From Mesorhizobium hawassense (lineage in GTDB: Bacteria; Pseudomonadota; Alphaproteobacteria; Rhizobiales; Rhizobiaceae), in contig NZ_QMBP01000014.1 of the NCBI RefSeq assembly GCF_003289945.1, positions 62,001-126,000 of the forward strand: a stretch of DNA of 64,000 bases, written 5' to 3'. Shown here piece after piece: positions 24,580 to 32,476 of this stretch (within the stretch, counting starts at the first letter, position 1; the number at the start of each line of letters is the position of its first letter). A program made the position numbers and the translations under genes. Under the pieces are notes generated by a model that ran no database searches, was not told where the DNA came from, and was given only the letters and a program-made list of their open reading frames with translations.

Positions 24580-24636
24580 TTTGACATAACTGTCAAATGC
24601 GATCTTTGCTGGTTGCTATATCGAAAGTGGTATAGC
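24580..24636. promoter_or_regulatory. Candidate GbpR operator sites in the chvE-gbpR divergent region
   Basis: Two dyads lie side by side: TTTGACA-TAAC-TGTCAAA (24580-24597) and GCTATA-N10-TATAGC (24615-24636). The second matches the T-N11-A style spacing of LysR boxes and lies 41 bp before the gbpR start. The remaining part of the 292-bp region shows nothing definite. Confidence 0.5.
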
Positions 24637-24676
24637 TAAAAGGACTGATGGAAACCTGCGGAGGGGCCCGAAAATC

Positions 24677-25666
24677 ATGGCGGCATTGCGCGAATCCGAT
24701 GCGATTTCAGGTGGTTACGAGAAGTTGCCGGGCGACGGCGAAACGCTGCTTCGCAGCGGGCTGAGCCTCCGCCACATGCGCATGATCGCGGCCATTGACG
24801 ATCACGGACGGGTGAGCGCCGCCGCCCAGGTCATGAACATCTCGCAGCCGGCCGCCTCGCGCATGATCGCCGAGATGGAGGCGGTGCTCGACGTTAAGTT
24901 GTGCGAACGGCTGCCGCGCGGCGTGACGCTGACCCCTTATGGCCAGGCGCTTGCCCGCCGCGCCCGCTCGATCCTGCTCGAGATGCGGGAGGCCGATCGC
25001 GAGATTTCCGAACTCAAGGCCGGCAAGGGCGGCTCGGTCTTCCTTGGCGCGGTGACGGCGCCGGCGATCGAACTCGCGGTGCCGGCTATCCGCGAAATCC
25101 GCCGCATCTATCCGCGCATCGAGATCACCATGCAGGTCGAAACCTCGAACGTGCTCGCCCGCGAGCTGATCGCGTCCCGCCACGATTTCATCATCGCCCG
25201 CATTCCCGACGACCTCAATCCGCGGCTTTTCGAATCGCGCGTCATCGGCGTCGAGAAGGCCTGTCTCATCGTGCGCCGCGGCCATCCGCTGGCGAACGGC
25301 AAGATGGTGCGGCTGGAAGAGACGGCGGGCTATGACTGGGTGTTCCAGTCCGGCGGCTCGCCGTTGCGCCAGGCGATGGAAAGCAACTTCTTGAACCGCG
25401 ACATTGCGCTGCCCGACCGCATCCTCAACACTTCTTCGCTGCTGCTTACCCTGGTGATGGTGGCGCAGTCCGACGCCATCGCGCCGGTGTCGATCCAGGT
25501 CGCCAAGTTCATTCAAGGCGGCGACGGGCTCGCCGGCGCCATCGATGTCGTGCAGACCGAGTTCGACATCGAGGTTCGGCCCTACAGCCTGATAACGGTC
25601 AAGAACCGCGTGCTCTCGCCCGCCGCGAAAATGTTGCACGACTTCATCTTGCGGGAAGTGGGGTGA
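24677..25666 (+). CDS. gbpR: LysR-type regulator GbpR of sugar uptake
   Basis: 329 residues. The N-terminal winged helix (about 35-95) includes SLRHMRMIAAIDDHGRVSAA and MNISQPAASRMIAEMEAVL; the C-terminal part is a LysR substrate-binding domain (AGKGGSVFLGAVTAPAIELA to the C-terminus). An unusual about 30-residue leader precedes the HTH. It is divergent from chvE, the position and family of GbpR in Agrobacterium, which controls chvE in response to sugars. The name is transferred from that gene order; a paralogous LysR regulator is the main alternative. Confidence 0.83.
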   Translation: MAALRESDAISGGYEKLPGDGETLLRSGLSLRHMRMIAAIDDHGRVSAAAQVMNISQPAASRMIAEMEAVLDVKLCERLPRGVTLTPYGQALARRARSILLEMREADREISELKAGKGGSVFLGAVTAPAIELAVPAIREIRRIYPRIEITMQVETSNVLARELIASRHDFIIARIPDDLNPRLFESRVIGVEKACLIVRRGHPLANGKMVRLEETAGYDWVFQSGGSPLRQAMESNFLNRDIALPDRILNTSSLLLTLVMVAQSDAIAPVSIQVAKFIQGGDGLAGAIDVVQTEFDIEVRPYSLITVKNRVLSPAAKMLHDFILREVG

Positions 25667-25772
25667 TGGAACGAGAATGCCACTTGTACGTTCAAACCGA
25701 TCGGCGGCTCGCTGGAGCCTGTTGCGGGTGAGGGAAGGGCCGCCGATGCTCAACAGCTCGGGAGGTTTTTTG

Positions 25773-26120
25773 ATGGAACGTCGGCTATTTCTGACTGGAA
25801 TGCTTGGCGTTGCGGGGGCGGCGGCACTTGCGAGCCTGGCCGGACCCAGCAAGGCCGTTGCCGGAATTCCCGCCGGCAATGGAATTCTGGACGAACTCGA
25901 CAAGCCGGATTTGCTCCCGGAAGAGGCGGTTTTCCAAGGCGACGATCAGGCTGAAGTAGAGCTGGTCTCGCACCGCCACGGCCATGGGCACTGGCGCTGG
26001 CGTCACCGCCGCCGTGGTCGTCGCCGCGGCTGGAGGCATGTCTGCCGCCGCTACTGGCATCATGGCCGCTGGCGCCGCCGCTGCCGGCGCGAGCGCTACT
26101 GGATCGGCATCTGGCTGTAA
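25773..26120 (+). CDS. Small Tat-type secreted protein with His/Arg/Trp-rich tail
   Basis: 115 residues. The N-terminus MERRLFLTGMLGVAG has a twin-arginine-like RRLFLTG motif and a hydrophobic core ending near KAVAG. A short acidic middle (DELDKPDLLPEEAVFQGDDQ) leads to a tail of about 50 residues made almost wholly of His, Arg, Trp, Gly and Tyr (HRHGHGHWRWRHRRRGRRRG and onward, ending RERYWIGIWL). The tail could bind metal, nucleic acid or the envelope; no function is known to me. The ATG at 25773 follows GGGAGG; in-frame starts at 25677 and 25746 lack a better site. It lies 106 bp after gbpR and is probably independent. Confidence 0.72.
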   Translation: MERRLFLTGMLGVAGAAALASLAGPSKAVAGIPAGNGILDELDKPDLLPEEAVFQGDDQAEVELVSHRHGHGHWRWRHRRRGRRRGWRHVCRRYWHHGRWRRRCRRERYWIGIWL

Positions 26121-26165
26121 GGTGTTGCTGGGCGCAACGCCCTTTACAGCATAAACGTTTAAATT

Positions 26166-26191
26166 GGGTCTTGCGCTGGCGCGCAAGGCCC
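26166..26191. terminator. Hairpin downstream of the His/Arg/Trp-rich gene
   Basis: GGGTCTTGCG (26166-26175) pairs with CGCAAGGCCC (26182-26191), a 10-bp stem with one G-U. On the minus strand it is followed by AATTT. It probably ends transcription of one or both flanking genes. The rest of the 26121-26330 gap is occupied by a family A repeat. Confidence 0.5.
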
Positions 26192-26250
26192 ATGTTGTTG
26201 CAGCGGTTTGGGTTCTGTCGCATCCGCTTGCCGCCAGGTGCGGACGCTGG

Positions 26251-26313
26251 AGCGGAAAGGCTACGGCGAAGTCGCCGGGCCCAACCGCTCACACTTTTCC
26301 TGGAATTGCTCGA
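26251..26313 (-). repeat. Intergenic repeat, family A, copy 2 (reverse, with insert module)
   Basis: Read on the minus strand: GAGCAATTCCAGGAAAAGTG, then TGAGCGGTTGGGCCCGGCGA, then CTTCGCCGTAGCCTTTCCGC. It carries the same GGC[C/T]CGGCGACTTCGCCGTAGCC insert as the 54486 copy and lacks the distal GAAACG part. Confidence 0.8.
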
Positions 26314-26330
26314 GCCCTCGGCGGTCAGGA

Positions 26331-26564
26331 TCACGCTCGTCTGTAAATCTTGCTGGGTCGCCTGATAGCCTTGCTGATCGCCCGGCTGAGCGTCATGGGG
26401 TACTTCCGCTGCATGAACTGCTCATAGGCCTCGACCCATTTGCCACGCCGCTCGGGCGCTATCTGCGACGGCGGCCTCTCGTCGCTGAAAAGTGACACGA
26501 TCTTCTGGAGGCGGGAATGAAACGCATCCAGATCCACCCCTGAAAGCTTTGGCTTGCGAGCCAC
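26331..26564 (-). CDS. Possible small basic protein
   Basis: A 77-residue frame from the GTG at 26564 (MARKPKLSGVDLDAF) to the stop at 26331. The composition is natural for a soluble protein (LQKIVSLFSDERPPSQI, then RRGKWVEAYEQFMQRKYPMT), with a basic C-terminus (KAIRRPSKIYRRA). No domain was recognised. The frame remains open upstream through the tRNA gene, but a start there is not credible. It lies directly downstream of tRNA-Gly on the same strand. Confidence 0.42.
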   Translation of the reverse strand: MARKPKLSGVDLDAFHSRLQKIVSLFSDERPPSQIAPERRGKWVEAYEQFMQRKYPMTLSRAISKAIRRPSKIYRRA

Positions 26565-26612
26565 GACCGCGCTGTCCCGCCAAAAATTCTCAGGGTTTGC
26601 GGCTGCGCAGAC

Positions 26613-26686
26613 TGGAGCGGGTAGCGGGAATCGAACCCGCGCGTTCAGCTTGGGAAGCTGACAGGCTACCATTACATCATACCCGC
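26613..26686 (-). tRNA. tRNA-Gly (anticodon TCC)
   Basis: The minus strand folds as a cloverleaf. The acceptor GCGGGTA (from 26686) pairs with TACCCGC; the D arm is in ATGATGTAATGGTAGC; the anticodon stem/loop GTCAGCTTCCCAAGCTGA has anticodon TCC; the T arm is GCGGGTTCGATTCCCGC. Discriminator T is followed by an encoded CCA (26615-26613). It decodes GGA/GGG. No duplicated 3' end (attachment site) was noticed nearby. Confidence 0.95.
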
Positions 26687-26822
26687 GTCGGCACCTCGTT
26701 AACATGAGGCCCGTGCTGCAAGCAATCGGCAAAGCTGCATCGGCGGCGGTACTGCTTGATGGCGGACAATCGAGCGCATATTTCTGGGCCTGCGCCCGAA
26801 TCGGGGCGGTTCGAACCGGAGA

Positions 26823-27092
26823 ATGGCCTTGTCCGCACTGACGCGCTTTCTTGGCGACTCGCCACTCAGGGTGTTCCTGAAGCTGCTCGTCGTCTCCTTC
26901 CTCGTCGGCCTCGTCATGCATGCCTTCGGCTGGTCGCCGATGGATGTCTTCGATGGCATCCGCCAGTTCTTCGCCGATCTGTGGAATCTCGGCTTCCACG
27001 CCATCGACCGCTTCCTGGGCTATATTCTGCTCGGCGCCGCGATCGTCGTGCCGGTGTTCATTCTGCTTCGGATCGCCAGCTACAGGAAATAG
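26823..27092 (+). CDS. Small membrane protein, DUF6460-like
   Basis: 89 residues with two predicted membrane helices (FLKLLVVSFLVGLVMHAFGW, about 18-37, and YILLGAAIVVPVFILLRIA, about 67-85) separated by an amphipathic segment with DVFDGIRQFFADLW. Proteins of this kind are widespread single-copy hypotheticals in Rhizobiales; the DUF number is from memory. The ATG at 26823 follows CCGGAGAATGG. It lies 12 bp from the end of the convergent HDAC-like gene. Function unknown. Confidence 0.72.
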   Translation: MALSALTRFLGDSPLRVFLKLLVVSFLVGLVMHAFGWSPMDVFDGIRQFFADLWNLGFHAIDRFLGYILLGAAIVVPVFILLRIASYRK

Positions 27093-27104
27093 CCGGGGCC
27101 AGGA

Positions 27105-28007
27105 TCAGGTATATCGCGAGGCAACCTCGAACAGGATGGCGTGGCGCGCGGCCAGCGCCGGCACGTCGGTCGAATAGCCGCCGCCGATGACGCCGCACAG
27201 CGGCACGCCGTGCCTGCGGAAATGGCCGATGACCATGTCTTCGCGAGTGCTGAGGCCATCGTCGGTCAGCGCCAGCCGGCCGAGCCTGTCCTCGGCATGG
27301 ACGTCCACGCCTGCATTGTAGAAGACGATGTCCCAGCGCCTTTGCCGGGTCAGCTCCGGCAGGATGGCTGCGAGCCGCTCGAGATAGGCATCGTCGCGGG
27401 TACCGTCCGGCAAGGCGACGTCGAGGTCGGAGGCGATCTTGCGCACCGGGTAGTTGCGCTCGCCATGCATGGAAAAGGTGAAGGCGCGGGGTTCGTCCTT
27501 CAATATGTCGGCCGTGCCGTCGCCCTGGTGCACGTCGAGATCGACGATCAACACGTTCTCGGCGGTGCCTTCGGCCAGCAGCGCCAGCGAGGCGACGGCG
27601 ACATCGTTGAAGGTGCAGAAGCCGGCGCCTTGCGCGCGTCTGGCATGATGGCTGCCGCCGGCGGCATTGCAGGCAATGCCGTGTTTTAGCGCCAGCCTGG
27701 CGGCCAGCATGGTGCCTGCGGTGGCTAGCTGCGCTCGCAGCGACACGCGCGGACCGACCGGAAAGCCGATTTCGCGTTCAATTTTCTCCGGCACCTGGCA
27801 GGCGATCACCTGGTCGACATAGTCGGCCGCATGCGCCTGCTTCAGCCATTCCGGCGATGCAGGGTCGGGCATCGATAGCGTCTCCGGCACAGCCAAGCCG
27901 CGTACGCGCAAGGCTTCCATCAAAAGCGGATACTTGCTCATCGGAAAGCGATGATTGACGGCGAAGCCGGCGTCATAGTCGGGGTGATGGACAATCTGGA
28001 GCGGCAT
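27105..28007 (-). CDS. Histone deacetylase-like amidohydrolase
   Basis: Zinc-dependent deacetylase-fold enzyme; bacterial members hydrolyse acetylated amines such as acetylpolyamines or unknown substrates. 300 residues from the ATG at 28007 (MPLQIVHHPDYDAGF). The active-site His pair sits in AAGGSHHARRAQGAGFCTFN, the zinc ligands in VLIVDLDVHQGDGTADIL, and the glycine-rich loop in VPLCGVIGGGYS. The frame continues upstream to 28850 antisense to the MATE gene, but that part is spurious. It is divergent from the MATE exporter gene across 126 bp. Confidence 0.88.
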   Translation of the reverse strand: MPLQIVHHPDYDAGFAVNHRFPMSKYPLLMEALRVRGLAVPETLSMPDPASPEWLKQAHAADYVDQVIACQVPEKIEREIGFPVGPRVSLRAQLATAGTMLAARLALKHGIACNAAGGSHHARRAQGAGFCTFNDVAVASLALLAEGTAENVLIVDLDVHQGDGTADILKDEPRAFTFSMHGERNYPVRKIASDLDVALPDGTRDDAYLERLAAILPELTRQRRWDIVFYNAGVDVHAEDRLGRLALTDDGLSTREDMVIGHFRRHGVPLCGVIGGGYSTDVPALAARHAILFEVASRYT

Positions 28008-28133
28008 GGGTGGGGCGGCCTGAGCCAGCTCTGAATTTCGGTTGGCTGTCGGTGGATAGCGGTTGCGTGGCGCCGGCAAACTGGGGCACATCGGCTCCTC
28101 GATCAAGCCGCAATCAGCCAGGCAGCAATCCTC

Positions 28134-29468
28134 TTGGATGCAATCCAGACCAACAGCAGATCCTTTGCCGTCACCAACCGCTCGGTGCTGGCGATCGCCG
28201 TGCCGATGACGCTCGCCTATCTGACGACGCCGCTGCTCGGCATCGTCGACACGGCGGTGGTCGGACAGTTCGGCGACGCGGCGCTGCTCGGCGGCCTGGC
28301 GGCGGGATCGCTGGTCTTCGACGTCGTCTTCACCACCTTCAACTTCCTGCGCTCCGGCACCACTGGTCTCGTCGCCCAGGCTTTCGGGCGCGGCGACGCG
28401 CTGGAAGAGCAGGCGGTGCTGTGGCGCGCCGTGCTGATCGCGGTCGTCGCCGGCGTCATCCTTGCCGCCCTTTCGCCACTCTTTGCCATCGGCGGCCAAT
28501 GGTTCATGGGCGCCGAACCGCGCGTCAGCGCGGCGATGTCGGTCTATATCCGCATCAGGCTGCTCGCAGCACCCTTTTCGCTGATCAATTACGCCATACT
28601 GGGCTACGTGCTCGGCCGTGGCGAGGGCGGGCTCGGCCTGATGCTGCAGGCGGTGCTCAACGGCATCAACATCGCGCTTTGCTTCCTGCTCGGCCTCAAG
28701 CTCGGCTGGGGGGTCGCCGGCGTCGCCTGGGCGACGGTCACCGGCGAGTTCCTGGCCATGCTGCTCGGCCTCGCCATCGTGCTCAGCCGCTTCCGCAGGC
28801 TGGAGCGGCCTTCGCGCCGGCGCATCCTCGACCTGCCGGCCTACCGGCACATGCTGTCGCTCAACCGCGACATCATGATCCGCTCCTTCTCGCTGCTCGC
28901 CGCCTTCGCGCTGTTCACGCGCCAGGGCGCGCAGTTCGGCACGGTGACGCTCGCCGCCAACGCCGTGCTGATGAACTTCTTCCTGATCGCCGGCTATTTC
29001 CTCGACGGTTTTGCCACCGCCGCCGAGCAGCTCGCCGGCCGCGCAATCGGCGCGCGGGCGCCTGCCCCGTTCCGGCAGGCCGTGCGGCTGACATTGATCT
29101 GGGGTTTTGGCCTCGCGGGTGTCGCCACGCTCGTCTTGCTGACCGCCGGCGCCGGCCTTGTGGCATTGGTGACGACGTCTCGGGAAGTCCGCGCCGTTGC
29201 CGACAGCTATCTGCCCTGGGCGGCTTTCACGGCGCTGAGCGGCGTGCTCGCCTTCCAGATGGACGGCGTCTTCATCGGCGCCACCTGGTCGCGCGACATG
29301 CGCAACATGATGCTGCTATCGTTCCTCGCCTTCAGCGCCGCGCTGATCACGTTGGCGCCGGCCTTCGGCAACAGTGGCCTGTGGGCATCGCTGCACGTGT
29401 TCCTGCTGGTACGCGGATTGAGCCTGCTGACCATGCTCAGGCTCAGGGTGCGGACAGCGTTCAGCTGA
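28134..29468 (+). CDS. MATE-family multidrug/metabolite exporter
   Basis: Cation-coupled efflux protein, 444 residues with about twelve hydrophobic segments in two MatE halves. Signatures: IAVPMTLAYLTTPLLGIVDT near the N-terminus, the LRSGTTGLVAQAFGRGD loop in the first half and GYFLDGFATAAEQLAGRAIG in the second, all typical of the DinF-like branch. The first start in frame is TTG at 28134 (read as Met); a non-ATG start is not unusual in this genome (compare dcd and rhaI). Substrate unknown. Its 3' end overlaps the convergent pyrD by 8 bp. Confidence 0.9.
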   Translation: MDAIQTNSRSFAVTNRSVLAIAVPMTLAYLTTPLLGIVDTAVVGQFGDAALLGGLAAGSLVFDVVFTTFNFLRSGTTGLVAQAFGRGDALEEQAVLWRAVLIAVVAGVILAALSPLFAIGGQWFMGAEPRVSAAMSVYIRIRLLAAPFSLINYAILGYVLGRGEGGLGLMLQAVLNGINIALCFLLGLKLGWGVAGVAWATVTGEFLAMLLGLAIVLSRFRRLERPSRRRILDLPAYRHMLSLNRDIMIRSFSLLAAFALFTRQGAQFGTVTLAANAVLMNFFLIAGYFLDGFATAAEQLAGRAIGARAPAPFRQAVRLTLIWGFGLAGVATLVLLTAGAGLVALVTTSREVRAVADSYLPWAAFTALSGVLAFQMDGVFIGATWSRDMRNMMLLSFLAFSAALITLAPAFGNSGLWASLHVFLLVRGLSLLTMLRLRVRTAFS

Positions 29469-30540
29469 ATGGCTTTGCGGCCCAGCGCTCGCAGGCGGAG
29501 TCGCGCAGGCCGCGGATCGAGCCAAGTCGCTCGCGCTCCGCAAACCGCGCCATACCGGCAATGATGCGCCCGGGCAGCGCCGGCCCGGCATAGATCATGC
29601 CGGTGTAGAGCTGGACGAGGTCGGCGCCGGCGCGGATTTTCTCGAGCGCCGCCTCGGCGGAATCGACACCGCCGACGCCGATGATGGCCATGTTCGGCCC
29701 GAGCAACTTGCGCATGCGGGCGAGCACGGCGGTCGAGCGCTCGAACAGCGGCTTGCCCGAAAGGCCGCCGGTTTCACCGGTCCCTGTCGCGCTCCGCAAT
29801 CCGCTCCGCGCAAGTGTCGTGTTGGAGACGATGACGCCATTGATCTTTTTCTCCAGGACCTCAGCCGCGATGTCTTCCATCTCGGCTTCGACCAAGTCCG
29901 GTGCGATCTTCAGGAAGACCGGCGGCTGCGCTGACGCCGCGGCACGCGCCGCCATCACCCGCGACAGCAATTCGCCGAGCTGCTCGCGTGCCTGCATGTT
30001 GCGCAGGCCCGGCGTGTTGGGTGACGAGATGTTGACCGTCAGATAGCTCGCATAGGGCGCGAAGCGGGTGACGCCGCGCTCATAGTCGGCGATCCGGTCG
30101 GCGCTGTCCTTGTTGGCGCCGATGTTGACGCCGACGATGCCTGGTCGCGCCTTGCGCGCGGCAAGGCGTTTCTCGGCGGCCGCATGGCCTTCATTGTTGA
30201 AGCCCAGCCGGTTGATCACCGCCTCGTCCGCCGTCAGCCGGAAGATACGCGGTTTTGGATTGCCCGATTGCGGCAGCGGCGTGATGGTTCCGACCTCGGC
30301 AAAGCCGAAGCCAAGCCCAAGCAGCGCGTCCGGCACTTCGGCGTTCTTGTCGTAACCGGCCGCCATGCCGAGCGGATTCGGGAAATCGAGGCCGCAGAGG
30401 CTCATCTTGAGCCGCGCGTCGCGCGGCGCCGTCGCGCCGACCGGCAGCCCGCAGCGCAAAGCCGCGATCGACATGCCGTGCGCGGTTTCCGGATCGAAGG
30501 AGAAAAGCAGCTTTTGGCCGATCCGGTCGAGCACGCTCAT
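29461..30540 (-). CDS. pyrD: Dihydroorotate dehydrogenase (quinone), class 2
   Basis: Membrane-associated FMN enzyme of pyrimidine synthesis oxidising dihydroorotate with quinone. 359 residues, class 2 length. The N-terminal helix (LFSFDPETAHGMSIAALRCG) is the membrane/quinone extension, followed by FPNPLGMAAGYDKNAEVPDA, VGTITPLPQSGNPKPRIFRL, the catalytic Ser-containing YLTVNISSPNTPGLR and the FMN phosphate site IIGVGGVDSAEAALEKIRAG. The ATG overlaps the stop of the DUF952 gene by 4 bp, so the two are co-translated. Confidence 0.96.
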   Translation of the reverse strand: MSVLDRIGQKLLFSFDPETAHGMSIAALRCGLPVGATAPRDARLKMSLCGLDFPNPLGMAAGYDKNAEVPDALLGLGFGFAEVGTITPLPQSGNPKPRIFRLTADEAVINRLGFNNEGHAAAEKRLAARKARPGIVGVNIGANKDSADRIADYERGVTRFAPYASYLTVNISSPNTPGLRNMQAREQLGELLSRVMAARAAASAQPPVFLKIAPDLVEAEMEDIAAEVLEKKINGVIVSNTTLARSGLRSATGTGETGGLSGKPLFERSTAVLARMRKLLGPNMAIIGVGGVDSAEAALEKIRAGADLVQLYTGMIYAGPALPGRIIAGMARFAERERLGSIRGLRDSACERWAAKPFS

Positions 30541-30884
30541 TCGCCCTCCAGCGTCGGAAAGTCGTGGCCGGCGGCGCCGAGCGGCAGCGGCTTCACCCAG
30601 AGAACCGCGTCGAGAGCGAGCGGGGCGTAGAGATGCGGGAACAGGGCGCCTCCGCGCGGTACCTCGTACTTCAAGGCATCGCCCAACTGTGCCCCGTCAA
30701 TCGCGATCAGCAGCAGGTCGGTCTGCCCGGCGAAATGCTTGGCCGCCGTCTCGCGCGCCTGGGCAGCGGTGGAGAAATGGATGAAGCCGTCGGCGATGTC
30801 GATCGGCGCGCCGGTGAAGCGTCCGTACTTCACGGCTTCGCGCCAAAGCGCCTCGGGCGCGATCTTGTAGATAATTTGAGACAT
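30537..30884 (-). CDS. DUF952 family protein
   Basis: 115 residues: IIYKIAPEALWREAVKYGRF, DIADGFIHFSTAAQARETAA and the LLIAIDGAQLGDALKYE block are the DUF952 core, a glutathione S-transferase-unrelated small fold of unknown role. It lies upstream of pyrD and overlaps it by 4 bp (30537-30540), a pairing often seen in rhizobia. That suggests co-regulation but not a known biochemical link. The ATG at 30884 begins MSQIIYKI. Confidence 0.85.
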   Translation of the reverse strand: MSQIIYKIAPEALWREAVKYGRFTGAPIDIADGFIHFSTAAQARETAAKHFAGQTDLLLIAIDGAQLGDALKYEVPRGGALFPHLYAPLALDAVLWVKPLPLGAAGHDFPTLEGE

Positions 30885-30994
30885 TCCCGCGCTATAGTCC
30901 GAAGCTGAAGCATGGGGAAGGGTTGAGCCGCGTTCTTCCCCATTTCCGGCGCAAAGCTGTGACAGGTTGCGCTTATCGGCTCATGGAGGACAAC

Positions 30995-31429
30995 ATGCGT
31001 CTTCAGCACATCCTGATCCCCGCGGCGCTCTGCTCGTTGGTTGCCGCTTCCGCCTATTCCGAGGAAACCGACCACTACCGCCTGGAGAAGTCCGCCACCG
31101 GCTATGTCCGCATGGACACCCAGACCGGCGCCATGTCGATCTGCGAGGAGCGCTCCGGCCAGCTCGTCTGCAAGATGGCGGCCGACGAGCGTGCCGCCTA
31201 CCAGGACGAGATCGACCGGCTGGACAATTCGGTCAAGGCGCTCGACGCGCGTGTCGCCAAACTAGAGAATTCGCTGTCTGCCCGGCTGGAATCGCAATTG
31301 CCCAGCCAAGAGGATTTCAACAAGACGATGGGCTACATGCAGCAGTTCTTCCGCACCTTCAAGGATATCGTCAAGGACATGGACAAGGAAGAGGGCGACG
31401 GTGGCGCCAAGCTGAACCAGAAGACCTGA
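30995..31429 (+). CDS. Secreted coiled-coil protein of unknown function
   Basis: 144 residues from the ATG at 30995, just after GGAGG. The signal peptide is LQHILIPAALCSLVAASAYS. The mature part begins EETDHYRLEKSATGYVRMDT and includes two cysteines in ICEERSGQLVCKM. A predicted coiled coil, DEIDRLDNSVKALDARVAKL, then ENSLSARLESQL, occupies about 75-110. The C-terminus is charged. Similar short periplasmic proteins are common in Mesorhizobium; no role is known. Upstream in-frame ATG codons precede the signal peptide and are rejected. Confidence 0.75.
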   Translation: MRLQHILIPAALCSLVAASAYSEETDHYRLEKSATGYVRMDTQTGAMSICEERSGQLVCKMAADERAAYQDEIDRLDNSVKALDARVAKLENSLSARLESQLPSQEDFNKTMGYMQQFFRTFKDIVKDMDKEEGDGGAKLNQKT

Positions 31430-31438
31430 ACCCGCGGC

Positions 31439-31489
31439 CAATTCCAGGAGAAGCGCATCGCGGTTTTCCGTCTGGAATTGCGCAAAACG
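31439..31489 (+). repeat. Intergenic repeat, family A, copy 3 (short form)
   Basis: CAATTCCAGGAGAAGCGCATCG, then CGGTTTTCCGTCTGGAATTG: only the first hairpin of the family A element, with different loop-proximal bases from the other copies. It follows the secreted coiled-coil gene. Confidence 0.75.
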
Positions 31490-31591
31490 ACAGCCGAACC
31501 GTTAGGAAAAACCCTTCGCGCGGCCTTTGCCGCTTGAAAACGCGCCGCGCCGCCGCATAATCATTTTCGTCCCCGCAAGAAGCAGAAAATC

Positions 31592-32275
31592 ATGATGGGA
31601 TCGGGGGAGGGATACTTGCCGTCGGGCCACACCTTCGTCATTGCCGACGACCATCCACTTTTTCGCGGCGCCTTGAAGGAGGCGCTTGCCGGCATCGGTG
31701 ACGTTGCCGCCATCCACGAGGCCGGCGATTTCGAAAGCGCCAAGGCGCTGGTGCTGGCCAATGAGGACATCGACATGGTGCTGCTCGACCTGTCGATGCC
31801 CGGCGCCAGCGGCCTCTCAGGGTTGATCTCGCTGCGCGGCATCCATCCGACGGTGCCATTGGTGGTGGTGTCGGCGCATGACGATCCGGTAACCATCCGT
31901 CGCGCGCTCGATCTCGGCGCCTCCGGCTTCATTTCCAAATCGGCGAGCATGGAAGAAATCCGCGACGCCGTGCAGGCGGTGCTTGCCGGCGATATCGCGG
32001 CACCCACCGGCATCGAGCTCGGCGTCGAGCGCGATCCGGAAATCTCCGACCTGATCAAGCGCCTGCAGGCGCTGACGCCGCAGCAGACGCGCGTGCTCGG
32101 CATGCTGGCCGAAGGTCTGCTCAACAAGCAGATCGCCTATGAGCTCGGCGTTTCCGAGGCGACCATCAAGGCGCATGTCTCGGCCATCCTGCAGAAGCTC
32201 GGCGTCGACAGCCGTACCCAGGCGGTCATCCAGCTGTCGAAGATCGGCGGCGACCCGCTGCAGCCGGTGGGCTGA
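31592..32275 (+). CDS. NarL/FixJ-type response regulator
   Basis: 227 residues: a receiver domain with the acidic pair in FVIADDHPLF and phospho-acceptor Asp in DMVLLDLSMPGASG, Lys in ASGFISKSASMEE; then a LuxR-type HTH, LTPQQTRVLGMLAEGLLNKQ and VSEATIKAHVSAILQKLGVD. It is convergent with the giant hybrid kinase gene next door. In related bacteria a NarL-type regulator next to an SSS-hybrid kinase forms one signalling pathway, so pairing is likely but inferred. The start at 31592 is one of two adjacent ATGs (31592, 31595). Confidence 0.88.
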   Translation: MMGSGEGYLPSGHTFVIADDHPLFRGALKEALAGIGDVAAIHEAGDFESAKALVLANEDIDMVLLDLSMPGASGLSGLISLRGIHPTVPLVVVSAHDDPVTIRRALDLGASGFISKSASMEEIRDAVQAVLAGDIAAPTGIELGVERDPEISDLIKRLQALTPQQTRVLGMLAEGLLNKQIAYELGVSEATIKAHVSAILQKLGVDSRTQAVIQLSKIGGDPLQPVG

Positions 32276-32290
32276 TCGCCAGCGCCTTTC

Positions 32291-32476
32291 TCAGCGATAA
32301 TTCTCGACGACCGAAGCACCTTGGGGCACCGAAGCCTCCGGCGCCCTATCTGCTTCGGCGTCGGATACGGCTGTGTCCGAACGAAACCGCGCCCGTCCGA
32401 TCGCGGCGCCAAGGCCAAGCGAGGCGATAGGAGGCGCGCGCCGCGAAGCCGGCGCCCGCGCGTTGACGGCGTTCAC
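32291..32476 (-). CDS. Possible short ORF translationally coupled to the hybrid kinase
   Basis: 61 codons from a GTG at 32476 whose first bases overlap the kinase stop (GTGA). It begins MNAVNARAPASRRAPPIASL, is Ala/Arg-rich in the first half and acidic in the second, and ends VPQGASVVENYR. The coupling geometry is typical of real genes, but the composition is also what GC-rich non-coding DNA gives. No family recognised. It occupies the short convergent gap with the response-regulator gene. Confidence 0.28.
   Translation of the reverse strand: MNAVNARAPASRRAPPIASLGLGAAIGRARFRSDTAVSDAEADRAPEASVPQGASVVENYR

Noticed and set aside
26565..26999. Upstream extension of the small basic ORF to 222 codons
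   Set aside because: It would pass through tRNA-Gly and antisense to the small membrane protein gene; only the part after the tRNA could be real.
28008..28850. N-terminal extension of the HDAC-like protein
   Set aside because: Antisense to the MATE gene and His/Asp/Arg-rich; the family N-terminus begins at 28007.
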